DNA of 28,561 bases from a virus: IMG/VR virus record IMGVR_UViG_3300042114_000039, positions 1 through 28,561 of that record. One strand, given 5' to 3'. The notes under the pieces were generated by a model. The model was not told the origin of the DNA. It worked only from the letters and a program-made list of their open reading frames with translations, and searched no databases. Below, one piece after another: positions 6,809-15,628 of the stretch. Every line of letters begins with the position of its first letter. Positions within the stretch are counted from its first letter, which is position 1. The translations under genes and the position numbers were made by a program.

Positions 6809-7626
6809 GCTAGTTTCCTCAGAACAACCTGCGTGTACTCCTCATCAACGCCCGAAATGGACGTAGCCACTCCCAGACCGTTTGTACCCTGCGCCGCTTG
6901 TGCGTAATGACGGATTGAAAATGTGGTCTCTGCGGTGAGGGTGAAAATGTGCTTCAATGTAGACGTGGATTGCACTGTAGACGTTGAACCTGAATAACTC
7001 GACATACCACACTTTACCCGCGTAGCGTTGGTAACGTCATATAACCCGATTTTGTGATTATTGGCTCTATACGCTGGCACTTCGGCAACAACCTCCCACG
7101 TCCCCACCGCCAGCGTGAACTGATTAGACGCTAACGAACAATAATCGTTAGTCGCGGGTAGCATGGTGTTCAGCGTGCGCGTCTGAACGCCAGCAACTGA
7201 AGATCCGCCTTGCACTCCCGATGATTTTACATCGGTGAGAATAATTACAATTTGCTCTGCGTCCTTTCCATCCGCACCATCAAGCGCGGCTTGTGTGGAC
7301 ATTTCCCACGACTCGCCCGCCGCCAGCGGTATCGCGCGGATAATTCGCACTGTGCCATTATCGTCCAGCCTCAATGTGACGGTCACGGCGGCAGTGTCGG
7401 CATTATGCAACACAATTTCTGTAACTGTGCGCCGTGCAGACGCGGCTGGTGCAGGCACAATATCAACGGCAGTTGTCCCGTTGAGTTCACCGTTCAAATT
7501 GCCCTCGGTGAACGCGGTGGTCACATCCGCATAACTGACAACGTATGAGGGGTTAGTCGTTGTCGCCGCCGCGCTCATTACCATCTGCAATTTTTTAGTC
7601 GTGGTGTCTAACATGATTGGTTTCAT
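6805..7626 (-). CDS. Tail fibre / receptor-binding protein candidate
   Basis: The 273-residue protein has an N-terminal attachment-like region with a beta-rich domain (about 45-130), a short collagen-like stretch (DGADGKDAEQ, near 113-122), and a C-terminal beta-rich domain (about 145-273). The C-terminal domain has strands such as LAVGTWEVVAEVPAY, STLKHIFTLTAETTFSIRHY and a final VVLRKL. This layout resembles trimeric C1q/TNF-like jelly-roll tips of phage fibres that bind the host surface. The start has GGAG three bases upstream and overlaps the previous stop (TAATG). Its place after the hub and baseplate genes supports the call; receptor specificity cannot be predicted. Confidence 0.6.
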   Translation of the reverse strand: MKPIMLDTTTKKLQMVMSAAATTTNPSYVVSYADVTTAFTEGNLNGELNGTTAVDIVPAPAASARRTVTEIVLHNADTAAVTVTLRLDDNGTVRIIRAIPLAAGESWEMSTQAALDGADGKDAEQIVIILTDVKSSGVQGGSSVAGVQTRTLNTMLPATNDYCSLASNQFTLAVGTWEVVAEVPAYRANNHKIGLYDVTNATRVKCGMSSYSGSTSTVQSTSTLKHIFTLTAETTFSIRHYAQAAQGTNGLGVATSISGVDEEYTQVVLRKLA

Positions 7627-8462
7627 TACGCTCCTATTGCAATTCGTTGCATGGGTTCAATAGACGCGCTGCTCACACTGCCGCCAGCCGAATACAGCCC
7701 GCGCACGTCAATAAAATCTGTAAATCCTGCCGCTGTGCCATTGCCTAGACTGCGACCCTCGCGGATTTCGGTTTGTCCATAATACACACGCACCAATGCA
7801 ATGACATCGGCGGTGTTTGTTGGTACGGTGGGCGTGTTTGCGTATTCATCGCCTGATGGACACAACAACGCCAGCGTGGTTTCTACGCCTTTCGTTTGCG
7901 CAATCGTGCCGCTGGTATCAACGGTCAGCATAACAAGCGCGGCGTTGCCCGCTGTGGTCGGCAATTGCGCTGATAGATTTACGTTCTGGGACGGCACAAA
8001 AATAAACTCTGCGCCAGTCCACACACTGCCGCTATGCACTGCCACCGACAATGACGGAATGGTTGCCATGCCAACACGCAATTCAAGCCACGCTCGTTTT
8101 TCCAACCATAGGGGGTCTTGTCCGCCGCCAGCCGCTAAATAACGGTAATAATTTGCGGGCGCGTATCCGCCGCCCTGCGCTATGTTTTGCGCGTCTGTGG
8201 TGCGCCCCGATAGAATTTGGTACAGCGTGCGTTCCTCGTTAGCGTACCCGACCCACACAGACAGCCCCAGAACGGGCTTGACGCGGGCGCATGACGCGAT
8301 TGCTGTTTGATTTCCAATGCGAACATATACCGATGTTTTGGCGGTGTCAAAATATAACGCGCCGTTGTCATCGCCCAGAACACCGGGCAATTTGAGCAGG
8401 TCGTCAGTTTTTTGCAATAATCGCTGTTCAAGTTTTTTTTGAAATGTTTTTTTTCCGTTCAT
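7626..8462 (-). CDS. Baseplate / tail-tip protein of unknown family
   Basis: The 278-residue product is not assigned to a family. It begins with a Lys-rich helix, then a small beta domain (TAKTSVYVRIGNQTAIA, PVLGLSVWVGYANEE), a Gly-rich linker, and a longer beta-rich domain from about 120 onward that includes repeated valine-rich strands. The mix resembles upper-baseplate or fibre-connecting proteins. It lies between the hub gene and the fibre gene. The Shine-Dalgarno is weak (GAGATAAACG), so translation may depend on coupling to the hub gene eight bases upstream. Confidence 0.5.
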   Translation of the reverse strand: MNGKKTFQKKLEQRLLQKTDDLLKLPGVLGDDNGALYFDTAKTSVYVRIGNQTAIASCARVKPVLGLSVWVGYANEERTLYQILSGRTTDAQNIAQGGGYAPANYYRYLAAGGGQDPLWLEKRAWLELRVGMATIPSLSVAVHSGSVWTGAEFIFVPSQNVNLSAQLPTTAGNAALVMLTVDTSGTIAQTKGVETTLALLCPSGDEYANTPTVPTNTADVIALVRVYYGQTEIREGRSLGNGTAAGFTDFIDVRGLYSAGGSVSSASIEPMQRIAIGA

Positions 8463-8470
8463 CGTTTATC

Positions 8471-11158
8471 TCATGCGGCGCACACGTTATTCAAATTGCA
8501 AAAATTCAGGTTGGCAATGCGCGGTGCGCTGGTTGCATCGCGCAAAATGTAATCCATCGAACCCTCGTTAGTGGTGAACGGGAGCGACGCGTCATTTACC
8601 AAAACGCGCATAGCGGCGTCAGGTGCAACGTAATATTTTCTAAAATACGTCCCGACCAGTGATTCAGCAAATAGCGTGTCGTCACTCAACGCCCCAATTG
8701 GAGAAATCATCAGCCCATGCCGCGCGCCGTCATCTGGTACGGTTGTCCACGCTCCCCCGACCTCATCCACGCAATAATACGACCCGACATTGGTAGTGAA
8801 TGCGTACCCCGTTTCATCAGTTGCCAGAACCGTCCCGCTGGCTATTTCATCGCCCGCGATAAATCCAGTTCCTGCGTCCAGCACAATCTCGAACCCGTCC
8901 ACAACGATAGCGGCGGCTGGTGCGAACGTCGCGTTAATGCCATATAACCCAACGCCGCACGTCGCGGTGATTATTCGAGTGCCTCCTTTCACGCCGTATA
9001 CATGCACACTTGCGTTATCCACACCTTGAAAATATCCCGATATATATATTGACGTTTTGTAAACGCTGTCAGATTTGCGAATGGCGCACGGACACCATGC
9101 GGACGCGGTACGGTCTGCCTCAGTTGCCCCAGTGCCTAGTAACTGCGGCTTACTCCACGTCAACGCGAATTGATTTGCTGGCGCGTTTGTCACGTCCGTT
9201 GATGTTTTGCAATCGGGCGGCGTCACAACGGGGTTGGGTATCACATCGGGGAAGTCGGTCTCAGGCGATGGAAAATCGCCAAAACCGCTAGGCTCTGGCT
9301 CAACTGGAACGACATTATTGTTCGCGGGCTGCGGTGGGTAATAAGGCAGACCATCGCGCGGCGATGTGGCAAACTCAAAATTCAAAACAGTTTTGTAATA
9401 TCCGCCCTCTATTTTGTATTGCACATTGCGAGGGATAATTTTTTGATTTGCGATGACAATACCGCGCGGCGTGTCGGCTGTTGCTACGCTGATTTCGCAA
9501 TATTGCGCGGGCGCAATGTCAATCAACCGATTTTGACCAATCGTCACGCTGAACGCGTCGTATTGCGGGTTGCGAATTGCCAGCAAACAGCCTGCCAGTC
9601 GGTTACATTCCGTCTGGTCAACTGCGGCGTAATTTGACGGCGCGTCATAACCGCCGAACATCAAACCAGTATTGCCGGGCGCGCGGCTGTAAACGGCGCG
9701 TGTTTTGTATCCGTTATACACGTTACATTCCAGTTCAACAATTGAATTATTTGTACTGGTCAATCGCTCTAATTCCAGTTGCCCCTCGTAATCCGCCGTT
9801 GTGATTGTTTGCACAGTTACCAACGCTGCGCGCTGCGCGCTGGTCATTATTTGTGGGTCTGTCTCAATGTATAGTTGCCCCAAATTATTATTGGCGATAT
9901 TGGCAAAAATATTATTAGCGGCGGCGGCGTTGAGTTGCGATAGTAACGAGCCACTTGGTTGGGCTAAAATCGCAATCGGCGTAACGTCATCAGGCAAAAA
10001 ACAATCCATGATTAATGACGCGGTAGACGACCACGCGAGAATTTGAGCCAGCGCTTTACTCGGTGTCATGTTCTGAATTTGTGTCCATTTTGTCGGCGTG
10101 GTATTCACGCTCTCCAGCCCAAACGCGGAGGCTTGAATTTTGTCCATCCAATAAGTCGCGCTGGCGATTGTAAAAGCGACCGTGCCTTGTTCCACATCGC
10201 GCACGATTGTTTCGCCGTCAATCCATCCCGTGCAAACAATATTCTCGTACCCCTCCAGTTTTCCGATATTCGTTTCAACGCCATTATGGTATTCGTGTTC
10301 AGTGTAAAGCGAAACAAGTGCGCGGTCGGCAATGTCTGCCGTTGTCGCGTCCTCGTACATTGTCACGCCGAATGACCAAACGCCGTTTGAGAAATCGCCC
10401 TGGGGCTCTTGCGATATAACGAAATCAGGCGAAACGTTATCCACGATAACCCATCGGTGGGTAGTGGTAACGCGCCCATCAGAGTCTGTTACTGTCAGCA
10501 TCCATCTGTATTGACCCGCCGCCGTATATGTCCAGGAAGCCAGCCCTGTTCCGTCCGTCATGTTGGATGTTGTCGCCGCTCCTGTTGCTGTGTATTGCCA
10601 TGATGATATTGTCGTCCCGTCATAGGAGGCGGATAACGCTGGACTGGGGGGTGTGAATGTTGCCGTGCCATCAACGCGATGAATAACAGCAACCATTGGA
10701 GCGGCGCGTATCATCGCCGAACCTGTGCGGGCGGCGTAAATAATTTCACTGTCAATGTTCATTACGCCGCCCTGCATGATTGCGTTGCGCCCCCAGAGCG
10801 CAAAATCATTGACGACCGTTATATAGTCGTCATTCTCAATTTGCGCCGCCGCCGCGCCGATGTATATTTTTGTAACGGTCGGGGTTTTGCGTATCCTAAA
10901 AACGCCGCGTTCCCGCCCGCCCGCAGTAGTGCCTACATAGACGCTCATGCCGTACAAAACATCAGTAAACGTGCCGACTGCATTGTCGTATTCAAATTCA
11001 ATGATTCCGTCAGTTGTGGCTAACAATTGGTTAACCTGCGCGGTGAATATCACGGCGGGCTTGTTGATTGCGAGACCAAACACCACGCCCTGATTGTTAG
11101 AACGGAGTTTCACAATATCGCCGCTGGTAGCCTCGCGGATGGGTATATTTGCGGTCAT
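8471..11158 (-). CDS. Large tail hub protein with PKD-like domain
   Basis: The 895-residue protein is the largest in the window and probably forms the tail tip. Residues about 170-245 contain a PKD/Ig-like domain (WTYTAAGQYRWMLTVTDSDG). Residues about 250-600 look like the beta-barrel core of siphovirus hub proteins, with segments such as GYENIVCTGWIDGETIVRD and FEFATSPRDGLPYYPPQPA. A Pro-rich linker (about 605-660) leads to a beta-rich C-terminal domain that may bind sugars. The start at 11158 overlaps the upstream stop (TAATG) behind GAGGCGGAAT; the frame extends 99 bases further but only inside the neighbouring gene. No lysozyme or peptidase motif is obvious. Confidence 0.6.
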   Translation of the reverse strand: MTANIPIREATSGDIVKLRSNNQGVVFGLAINKPAVIFTAQVNQLLATTDGIIEFEYDNAVGTFTDVLYGMSVYVGTTAGGRERGVFRIRKTPTVTKIYIGAAAAQIENDDYITVVNDFALWGRNAIMQGGVMNIDSEIIYAARTGSAMIRAAPMVAVIHRVDGTATFTPPSPALSASYDGTTISSWQYTATGAATTSNMTDGTGLASWTYTAAGQYRWMLTVTDSDGRVTTTHRWVIVDNVSPDFVISQEPQGDFSNGVWSFGVTMYEDATTADIADRALVSLYTEHEYHNGVETNIGKLEGYENIVCTGWIDGETIVRDVEQGTVAFTIASATYWMDKIQASAFGLESVNTTPTKWTQIQNMTPSKALAQILAWSSTASLIMDCFLPDDVTPIAILAQPSGSLLSQLNAAAANNIFANIANNNLGQLYIETDPQIMTSAQRAALVTVQTITTADYEGQLELERLTSTNNSIVELECNVYNGYKTRAVYSRAPGNTGLMFGGYDAPSNYAAVDQTECNRLAGCLLAIRNPQYDAFSVTIGQNRLIDIAPAQYCEISVATADTPRGIVIANQKIIPRNVQYKIEGGYYKTVLNFEFATSPRDGLPYYPPQPANNNVVPVEPEPSGFGDFPSPETDFPDVIPNPVVTPPDCKTSTDVTNAPANQFALTWSKPQLLGTGATEADRTASAWCPCAIRKSDSVYKTSIYISGYFQGVDNASVHVYGVKGGTRIITATCGVGLYGINATFAPAAAIVVDGFEIVLDAGTGFIAGDEIASGTVLATDETGYAFTTNVGSYYCVDEVGGAWTTVPDDGARHGLMISPIGALSDDTLFAESLVGTYFRKYYVAPDAAMRVLVNDASLPFTTNEGSMDYILRDATSAPRIANLNFCNLNNVCAA

Positions 11159-11538
11159 TATTCCGCCTCGACCAGATAACGAAACTCGATTGTTACGTCT
11201 CTGTAGGTCGGTCGGTCTATGCGGATAGTGTATCTCGGCGGCGGTAACATAATGCACGAATAACGGACAAATTCGCTGTCATTGTTCAGCGTGGCGATAT
11301 AAACCTGTCCGCTCGCGCCCGTTGCGTATGCCCTCAGCGCGTCATATTGCGCGGCGGTCAGGTATGCAAATGTCCAGTTCGCACGTGGCAAACCATAAGC
11401 ACGCCGCTGTCCGTTGGCGAGTGAAATTTCCTCGGCATATTCGTAAAATTCCGCCATTGGTTCAATTATGCCCGCCGTGACAATATCCGCCATGCCAATT
11501 AGAGTTGCGCCGATTTCAAAATTTGTTGGTGCTGCCAT
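11158..11538 (-). CDS. Minor tail protein (distal tail candidate)
   Basis: The 126-residue protein follows the tape measure gene and precedes the hub, the usual place of a distal-tail or M-type minor tail protein. It is mostly beta-rich: YGLPRANWTFAYLTAAQYDAL in the middle and RDVTIEFRYLV at the end. The latter looks like the closing strand of a small tail barrel. A GGAG lies seven bases before the ATG. Family assignment rests on order and pattern. Confidence 0.5.
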   Translation of the reverse strand: MAAPTNFEIGATLIGMADIVTAGIIEPMAEFYEYAEEISLANGQRRAYGLPRANWTFAYLTAAQYDALRAYATGASGQVYIATLNNDSEFVRYSCIMLPPPRYTIRIDRPTYRDVTIEFRYLVEAE

Positions 11539-12846
11539 TTATATCGCTCCTGCCATCGCGCTCATTACGTCATTGACCAGTAGCGCGCGGTCGGCGTTTG
11601 ATAATCGGCTGTCAATGCGCCGTTGGTCGTTGTATGTGATGCGTTTGCCTGCCGCCAGTGTGGATAATAAATTTTCCTGCGACAACCGCCCGCCAATTAG
11701 AGTTTCGGCGGCTTTCGTTGTGCGCCCGCTCATTGCAAATTCACTGACGTTGCGCTCCGACACGCTGTGTAATCCAGTCGGCATATATCCGCCCGCCGCG
11801 TGACCCGGTATCAGCGATAGCAATCTCGAAATCCCATCCGAAATCCATTGTCCTAATTTCTCCATGCCGTTTGCAATCGCTGTGCCGAAATTAGTGAAAA
11901 ACATGCCGATGCCCTTCAGCAGTCGGTCAATGCCGTAACCAATGATTATCAACGCTTTTTTTCCGTTCTCGCCAATTTGTTTCCATGTGTAATCCGTCCC
12001 CAACAACCAATTCATCAGCGGTTTGATTAGCACCAACGCAGCAGCCGCCCACGTTAGCGGGCTTGCCAAAACGCCTAATATCACTGTTCCGATTGCGGGC
12101 AATGCGGCGGTAATTGCAGACGTTAACGCTGTTGCCATTCCAGCCGCGCCGCCCGCACCACCAACCACGCCCGCGCCAGCCATTAGACCCTGTATGGTCG
12201 CCAGCGTGCCAGCGACCTGAGCGAATGTCCCCATAATTCCACCCGCCGCTATCAGCCCGCCTCCAATCGTAAGCGCGGCACTGACAAGCCCAGGATTTTT
12301 TTCGAGAAACGCAATTGCCTTATCAACGTATGGGATGACCTTTTCCAGCAGCGGTAATACCTGCTCGGTGGTCAGTTTACCCAGGCGCGTCTGCACCGTC
12401 TCTAACTGCGCGCCAATTGCCCGCATTCGTTTAGCGGTTGGGTCGTCCTCGCTGGCAGTCTCCAGGTATTTATTCATTGACAACAAAAACGGGGCGACCG
12501 TTGCGCCGCCAGCCATTATGAGATTCCCGCTGACTTGAGCGAGTTTATCCATTGTGTCGCGTGTGCGGTTAGCCTGGTCGCCAACTTCTTTTAGTTTGTT
12601 GGCAAGTGCCATTTTGCGAGCGGCGGCGTCAATGTCGGCAATTTTATCTTCAATACTCGTGAGATTTTGCTTTGCCTTGCGGACAGAAGCCGCGCCCGCC
12701 CCGTCTATGAGAAGCAAGCCCTTGATTGTTTTTTTTGCTAGTTCGGCTTCCTTCTCTAGCTTGTCGAGTTCCGTTTTGAGTTCCTTAATGCCTTTCGGTT
12801 TTTCAACGTCCAAACTCAAAAGTAGTTCAACTGTTTTTTGTGCCAT
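11539..12846 (-). CDS. Tape measure protein
   Basis: The 435-residue protein has the tape measure layout: N-terminal coiled coil (about 15-110, e.g. KELKTELDKLEKEAELAKKT), a helical region, then hydrophobic Gly/Ala-rich segments (about 180-290) that could insert in the host membrane during DNA entry. The C-terminal region has the frequently seen HAAGGYMPTGLHSVSERN. It is short for the family. At about 1.5 angstrom per residue it would set a tail of roughly 65 nm. It overlaps the end of the frameshifted chaperone frame by 20 bases, the classical arrangement. GAGG precedes the ATG. Confidence 0.85.
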   Translation of the reverse strand: MAQKTVELLLSLDVEKPKGIKELKTELDKLEKEAELAKKTIKGLLLIDGAGAASVRKAKQNLTSIEDKIADIDAAARKMALANKLKEVGDQANRTRDTMDKLAQVSGNLIMAGGATVAPFLLSMNKYLETASEDDPTAKRMRAIGAQLETVQTRLGKLTTEQVLPLLEKVIPYVDKAIAFLEKNPGLVSAALTIGGGLIAAGGIMGTFAQVAGTLATIQGLMAGAGVVGGAGGAAGMATALTSAITAALPAIGTVILGVLASPLTWAAAALVLIKPLMNWLLGTDYTWKQIGENGKKALIIIGYGIDRLLKGIGMFFTNFGTAIANGMEKLGQWISDGISRLLSLIPGHAAGGYMPTGLHSVSERNVSEFAMSGRTTKAAETLIGGRLSQENLLSTLAAGKRITYNDQRRIDSRLSNADRALLVNDVMSAMAGAI

Positions 12847-13467
12847 TGTAATCCTCGCTTATTGCATTATACGCCGCGTCCAATGTGATAATGTCGTCTA
12901 GTAACGCCTCGTCCTCAGCCATTATCGCACTAGGCAAATGCCGCCTGCCAAGAGCGACATACCGCACCCACACATCATACGAGTAATCACGGTTTAGGGC
13001 TATGACAGACGGCAATTCAGAATTGTCGCGTTTTACAATCGCGGTTAATCGGTCATATATATCGCGGGTTATTCGTCCGTTTTTTTTTCTTGGTTCGGCT
13101 GGTCAAACCAGTGCGGGTTTTTGTCATTCGCCGCGCTGGATAATGCCTCGACAATTTCAGCGGGTAACGCCAGCCATTCATCAAGTTTGATATATGGTTT
13201 AACACAACCTGCTACCGCCGCCCAGAGACCTGCATTCATGGCGAGGTCGTAAATTTCACGCTCCATATCGGTTAGCGCGTCATATTGCGCTGGGTTGGTT
13301 TGCACGGACTCTATGGTAGGTCTGTAATCGTCAAGACCGCCCGCCTGTGCAGTTTTGCGCAAATGCGCGGCGGCGACCTGCAACATTGAATTGCGGCGCA
13401 CGCTCTCGTTCATCGTTGCAGTGACAACGACCCATCGGTCTATTTTTACGCGGGTTTCGTCAAGCAT
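12827..13467 (-). CDS. Tail assembly chaperone, -1 frameshift product (GT-like)
   Basis: At the A run 13088-13080 the frame reads GAA AAA AAA ACG, so A AAA AAA is a standard slippery heptamer. After a -1 slip the ribosome reads AAC GGA CGA and continues without a stop to 12827, adding 84 residues to the first 129 and giving about 213 in all. The added segment includes ITRDIYDRLTAIVKRD and SYDVWVRYVALGRRHLPS. Its stop lies 20 bases inside the tape measure gene. This is the arrangement known for lambda G/GT, where both products are needed for tail assembly. The distal part has no good independent start (only a TTG at 13015), which supports frameshifting. A stimulatory stem was not identified. 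Confidence 0.75.
13069..13467 (-). CDS. Tail assembly chaperone, short form (G-like)
   Basis: The 132-residue protein sits between the tail tube and tape measure genes, where siphoviruses encode the G chaperone. It is largely helical, with LTDMEREIYDLAMNAGLWAA and a partly acidic end. The ribosome site AGGTG precedes the ATG. Near its end nine consecutive A bases on the coding strand (13088 down to 13080) encode part of EKKT. A -1 slip there gives the long form described next. Confidence 0.7.
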   Translation of the reverse strand: MLDETRVKIDRWVVVTATMNESVRRNSMLQVAAAHLRKTAQAGGLDDYRPTIESVQTNPAQYDALTDMEREIYDLAMNAGLWAAVAGCVKPYIKLDEWLALPAEIVEALSSAANDKNPHWFDQPNQEKKTDE

Positions 13468-13474
13468 ATTTCAC

Positions 13475-14308
13475 CTAATCGAAATCAACTGCGGCATCTG
13501 CAAATTCGTACATGACGCGCACAATTGCATCCGCAGTCAATCCAGTTCCGAAGGTGATGCCGTTTGCGTCTGCGGTGTAATCGGTGGTATAGGTTTTCAG
13601 AACGCCGTCAACGGTTACAGTAATTGAACCGCTGCCTGTCACGAACGGCAATTCAGTATCAAAATCAAACGCGGTCTGCGCTGATGTTGCGACCCACGCG
13701 GCGAATGTCAGGCGGTGGTTGCTCTGATATTCGATGTACTCGGCGGTAGTGAATCCGTCAGTGCCTGCGATAAATGCTAGTCCAGTTGGATGCGTCTTGC
13801 ATATCTGCGGCTGTACGGTGTAGACATGACTGGACTGCTCGCGTGATTTACCTTTTGAGCCTGGAATAATTGTTGCCTGCGGGAATACATACGTTGAGAC
13901 AATTGCGCTCCCGCCGTTGTCTTTTCCGCGATTATACGCAACCAACATGACGTTAGGCTCGCTGCCCTGTTGGTTAGTTGCCCATCCGATTGAGTTCACG
14001 TCCCCAAACTGACGCACTTTGGTATTCGATAATAACGCGATTGTTGCTGCGTCCGTGCGGGACACATCCATTGTGCCGTTGGCGGCTTCAATGCTCGGCA
14101 GACTGGTTCGCTGTCGCACGCCGTTGTTGCCGGGGTGCGCGATTGATTCAGGGGCGGGGATTTCATACGCAAACGAAACGGGACCGCCAACTTTGATACC
14201 AGAATTAACGCCGCTAGATGATGTGATTAATCCAGTGGATTGGTTGAGTTCGTAAATACGGACGGCGTCTAAGCCCGCAACATAAATTTTTTGTGTAGGT
14301 GCTGCCAT
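13475..14308 (-). CDS. Major tail (tube) protein
   Basis: The 277-residue protein is encoded just before the chaperone pair, where the tube protein is expected. It is beta-rich with few charged clusters. The last 80 residues (from TSAQTAFDFDTELPF, then SGSITVTVDGVLKTY) form an apparent extra beta domain that could decorate the tail surface. An ideal AGGAG precedes the ATG by eight bases, consistent with high expression. The call rests on order, length and composition. Confidence 0.65.
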   Translation of the reverse strand: MAAPTQKIYVAGLDAVRIYELNQSTGLITSSSGVNSGIKVGGPVSFAYEIPAPESIAHPGNNGVRQRTSLPSIEAANGTMDVSRTDAATIALLSNTKVRQFGDVNSIGWATNQQGSEPNVMLVAYNRGKDNGGSAIVSTYVFPQATIIPGSKGKSREQSSHVYTVQPQICKTHPTGLAFIAGTDGFTTAEYIEYQSNHRLTFAAWVATSAQTAFDFDTELPFVTGSGSITVTVDGVLKTYTTDYTADANGITFGTGLTADAIVRVMYEFADAAVDFD

Positions 14309-14319
14309 TTTTTACTCTC

Positions 14320-14787
14320 CTAAAATTGCTCTTGTAATATGACACTGCATTTCACGCCATAAAACCAAACGCCCGAACTGGCGGGGTATTCATATTCTCC
14401 CGCCCATATTGTATATGACGCGGTGATTGTGCCAGCATTGACGCCGTGATTTATGCGCCACAAACGGGATAGTTTTTCAATCCATGCAACCTGATACCGC
14501 GCCATGACGGGGCGCAGCACGTGCGCACCCATGTCGCGGGCGGATGTTTCCAGCAACAGCATATCGGTAATATTCCACGCGCCGTCAATAATACCGCCCG
14601 CGCCGATTGTCCCTGTTTGCTGTTGCCATGCCATGATTAGGCGGATTGGTAAATGTGCGGTCTGTACGCTGTCCATTCTGTCGTTAATGGATAACACGGT
14701 AGGCGTGATAGTCGCGCCGTTTTTGTCGGTGTACGACACCGCCATGCCTGCAATGTCCTCGATGAGCGTTGGGTAAATGGAGGTCAT
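14320..14787 (-). CDS. Tail terminator / tail completion candidate
   Basis: The 155-residue protein lies between the connector and tube genes. In siphoviruses this place is usually taken by the tail terminator that stops tube growth and joins tail to head. The sequence alternates strands and helices (HLPIRLIMAWQQQ, VARYQ-type strand, GVWFYGVKCSVILQEQF at the end), which is compatible. The start overlaps the connector stop (ATGA). A separate head-closure gene is not seen between them. Confidence 0.5.
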   Translation of the reverse strand: MTSIYPTLIEDIAGMAVSYTDKNGATITPTVLSINDRMDSVQTAHLPIRLIMAWQQQTGTIGAGGIIDGAWNITDMLLLETSARDMGAHVLRPVMARYQVAWIEKLSRLWRINHGVNAGTITASYTIWAGEYEYPASSGVWFYGVKCSVILQEQF

Positions 14788-15569
14788 AACACACTCACGT
14801 ACGGCAAAATCAGCGCGTCAACATCGGCGGGAATAACGGACGGCATAATAACCGTTCCGTCAATAGACACAATCGGCGAGGTTGTCCCTGTCTGCTGCGT
14901 GTCTTTTTGGCGATACATCCATGCGGCGAGACGGCGACAGGCGGTAATAATGTCGGTGGGTGTTGACAGTAGCGCAGCGGTGGTGTCTGTGTCGTCGGCG
15001 GCTGCCTGCGCCCACGTTACCGCCGCGCCTGTGTTGGATAAAACCGTAAACGCGCCGTTGAATGAGGTGTCAGCGCACCCAACAATTAACACGGTGGCAC
15101 CGACTTCAGATTGCGCATCAATGACTGCGGCGGTCACGACATTGGATACGCGAGTCAATGCGGTAACGTCTGCCCGCACCATATACGCCCAAATACCAGA
15201 AACAGAAATCGCATTCTGCATATTGGTTTCATAAGTCCATGAATAGTTGGAGGAGGTTTTCAAACCAATTTTGTAATACGGTGTCGAGTTGCGCGGCGTG
15301 CTGTAAATGTCGGCAGTCACGTCAACGCCGTCACCGTTAATAACGCTGGCAATATACGAAATATCGGTATCAAACCACAACTCACTGCGTAGAAAATCCT
15401 CGCCAATGTCAAAATGCCGCTGGCGATTGGCTGATGAATAAAACACGCGCCCGCAACGGCTGTTAATGCGGCTGGTTGCAGCGTCTAGCATTTTCTGCAA
15501 TAGCGAATCATCCGTTGCGGCGGTAATGTTCAGATATGTTTTTAGGTCGGTCAGTGCGCAATACGACAT
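14784..15569 (-). CDS. Head-tail connector with inserted beta domain
   Basis: The 261-residue protein starts like gp6-type connectors (HK97 family): ALTDLKTYLNITAATDDSLL, then KMLDAATSRINSRCGRVF. Helices of the same fold return near the end (DIITACRRLAAWMYRQKD). Between them, at about residues 130-205, lies a beta-rich insertion (VSNVVTAAVIDAQSEVGATV and VLIVGCADTSFNGAFTVLSN) not found in ordinary 100-residue connectors. It may be a decoration domain on the neck. It closes the portal exit and links it to the tail. It begins 60 bases after the capsid gene, beyond a strong hairpin. Confidence 0.7.
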   Translation of the reverse strand: MSYCALTDLKTYLNITAATDDSLLQKMLDAATSRINSRCGRVFYSSANRQRHFDIGEDFLRSELWFDTDISYIASVINGDGVDVTADIYSTPRNSTPYYKIGLKTSSNYSWTYETNMQNAISVSGIWAYMVRADVTALTRVSNVVTAAVIDAQSEVGATVLIVGCADTSFNGAFTVLSNTGAAVTWAQAAADDTDTTAALLSTPTDIITACRRLAAWMYRQKDTQQTGTTSPIVSIDGTVIMPSVIPADVDALILPYVSVL

Positions 15570-15581
15570 CAGTACTCCATT

Positions 15582-15622
15582 GCGCGGCGGGCGTAACGTA
15601 ATTCACGCCAAACCCGCCGCGC
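15582..15622 (-). other. Strong hairpin after the capsid gene
   Basis: On the minus strand GCGCGGCGGG pairs with CCCGCCGCGC across a 21-base loop that can itself pair (GGCGT with ACGCC). It lies between the capsid stop and the connector start. Without a T tract it is more likely an mRNA 3'-end protector or partial attenuator for the highly expressed capsid message. Confidence 0.5.
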
Positions 15623-15628
15623 TGTTGG

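Noticed and set aside
9010-11023. Several plus-strand frames of 60-114 codons opposite the hub gene
   Set aside because: They are shadows of a long, coherent minus-strand tail gene and lack ribosome sites.
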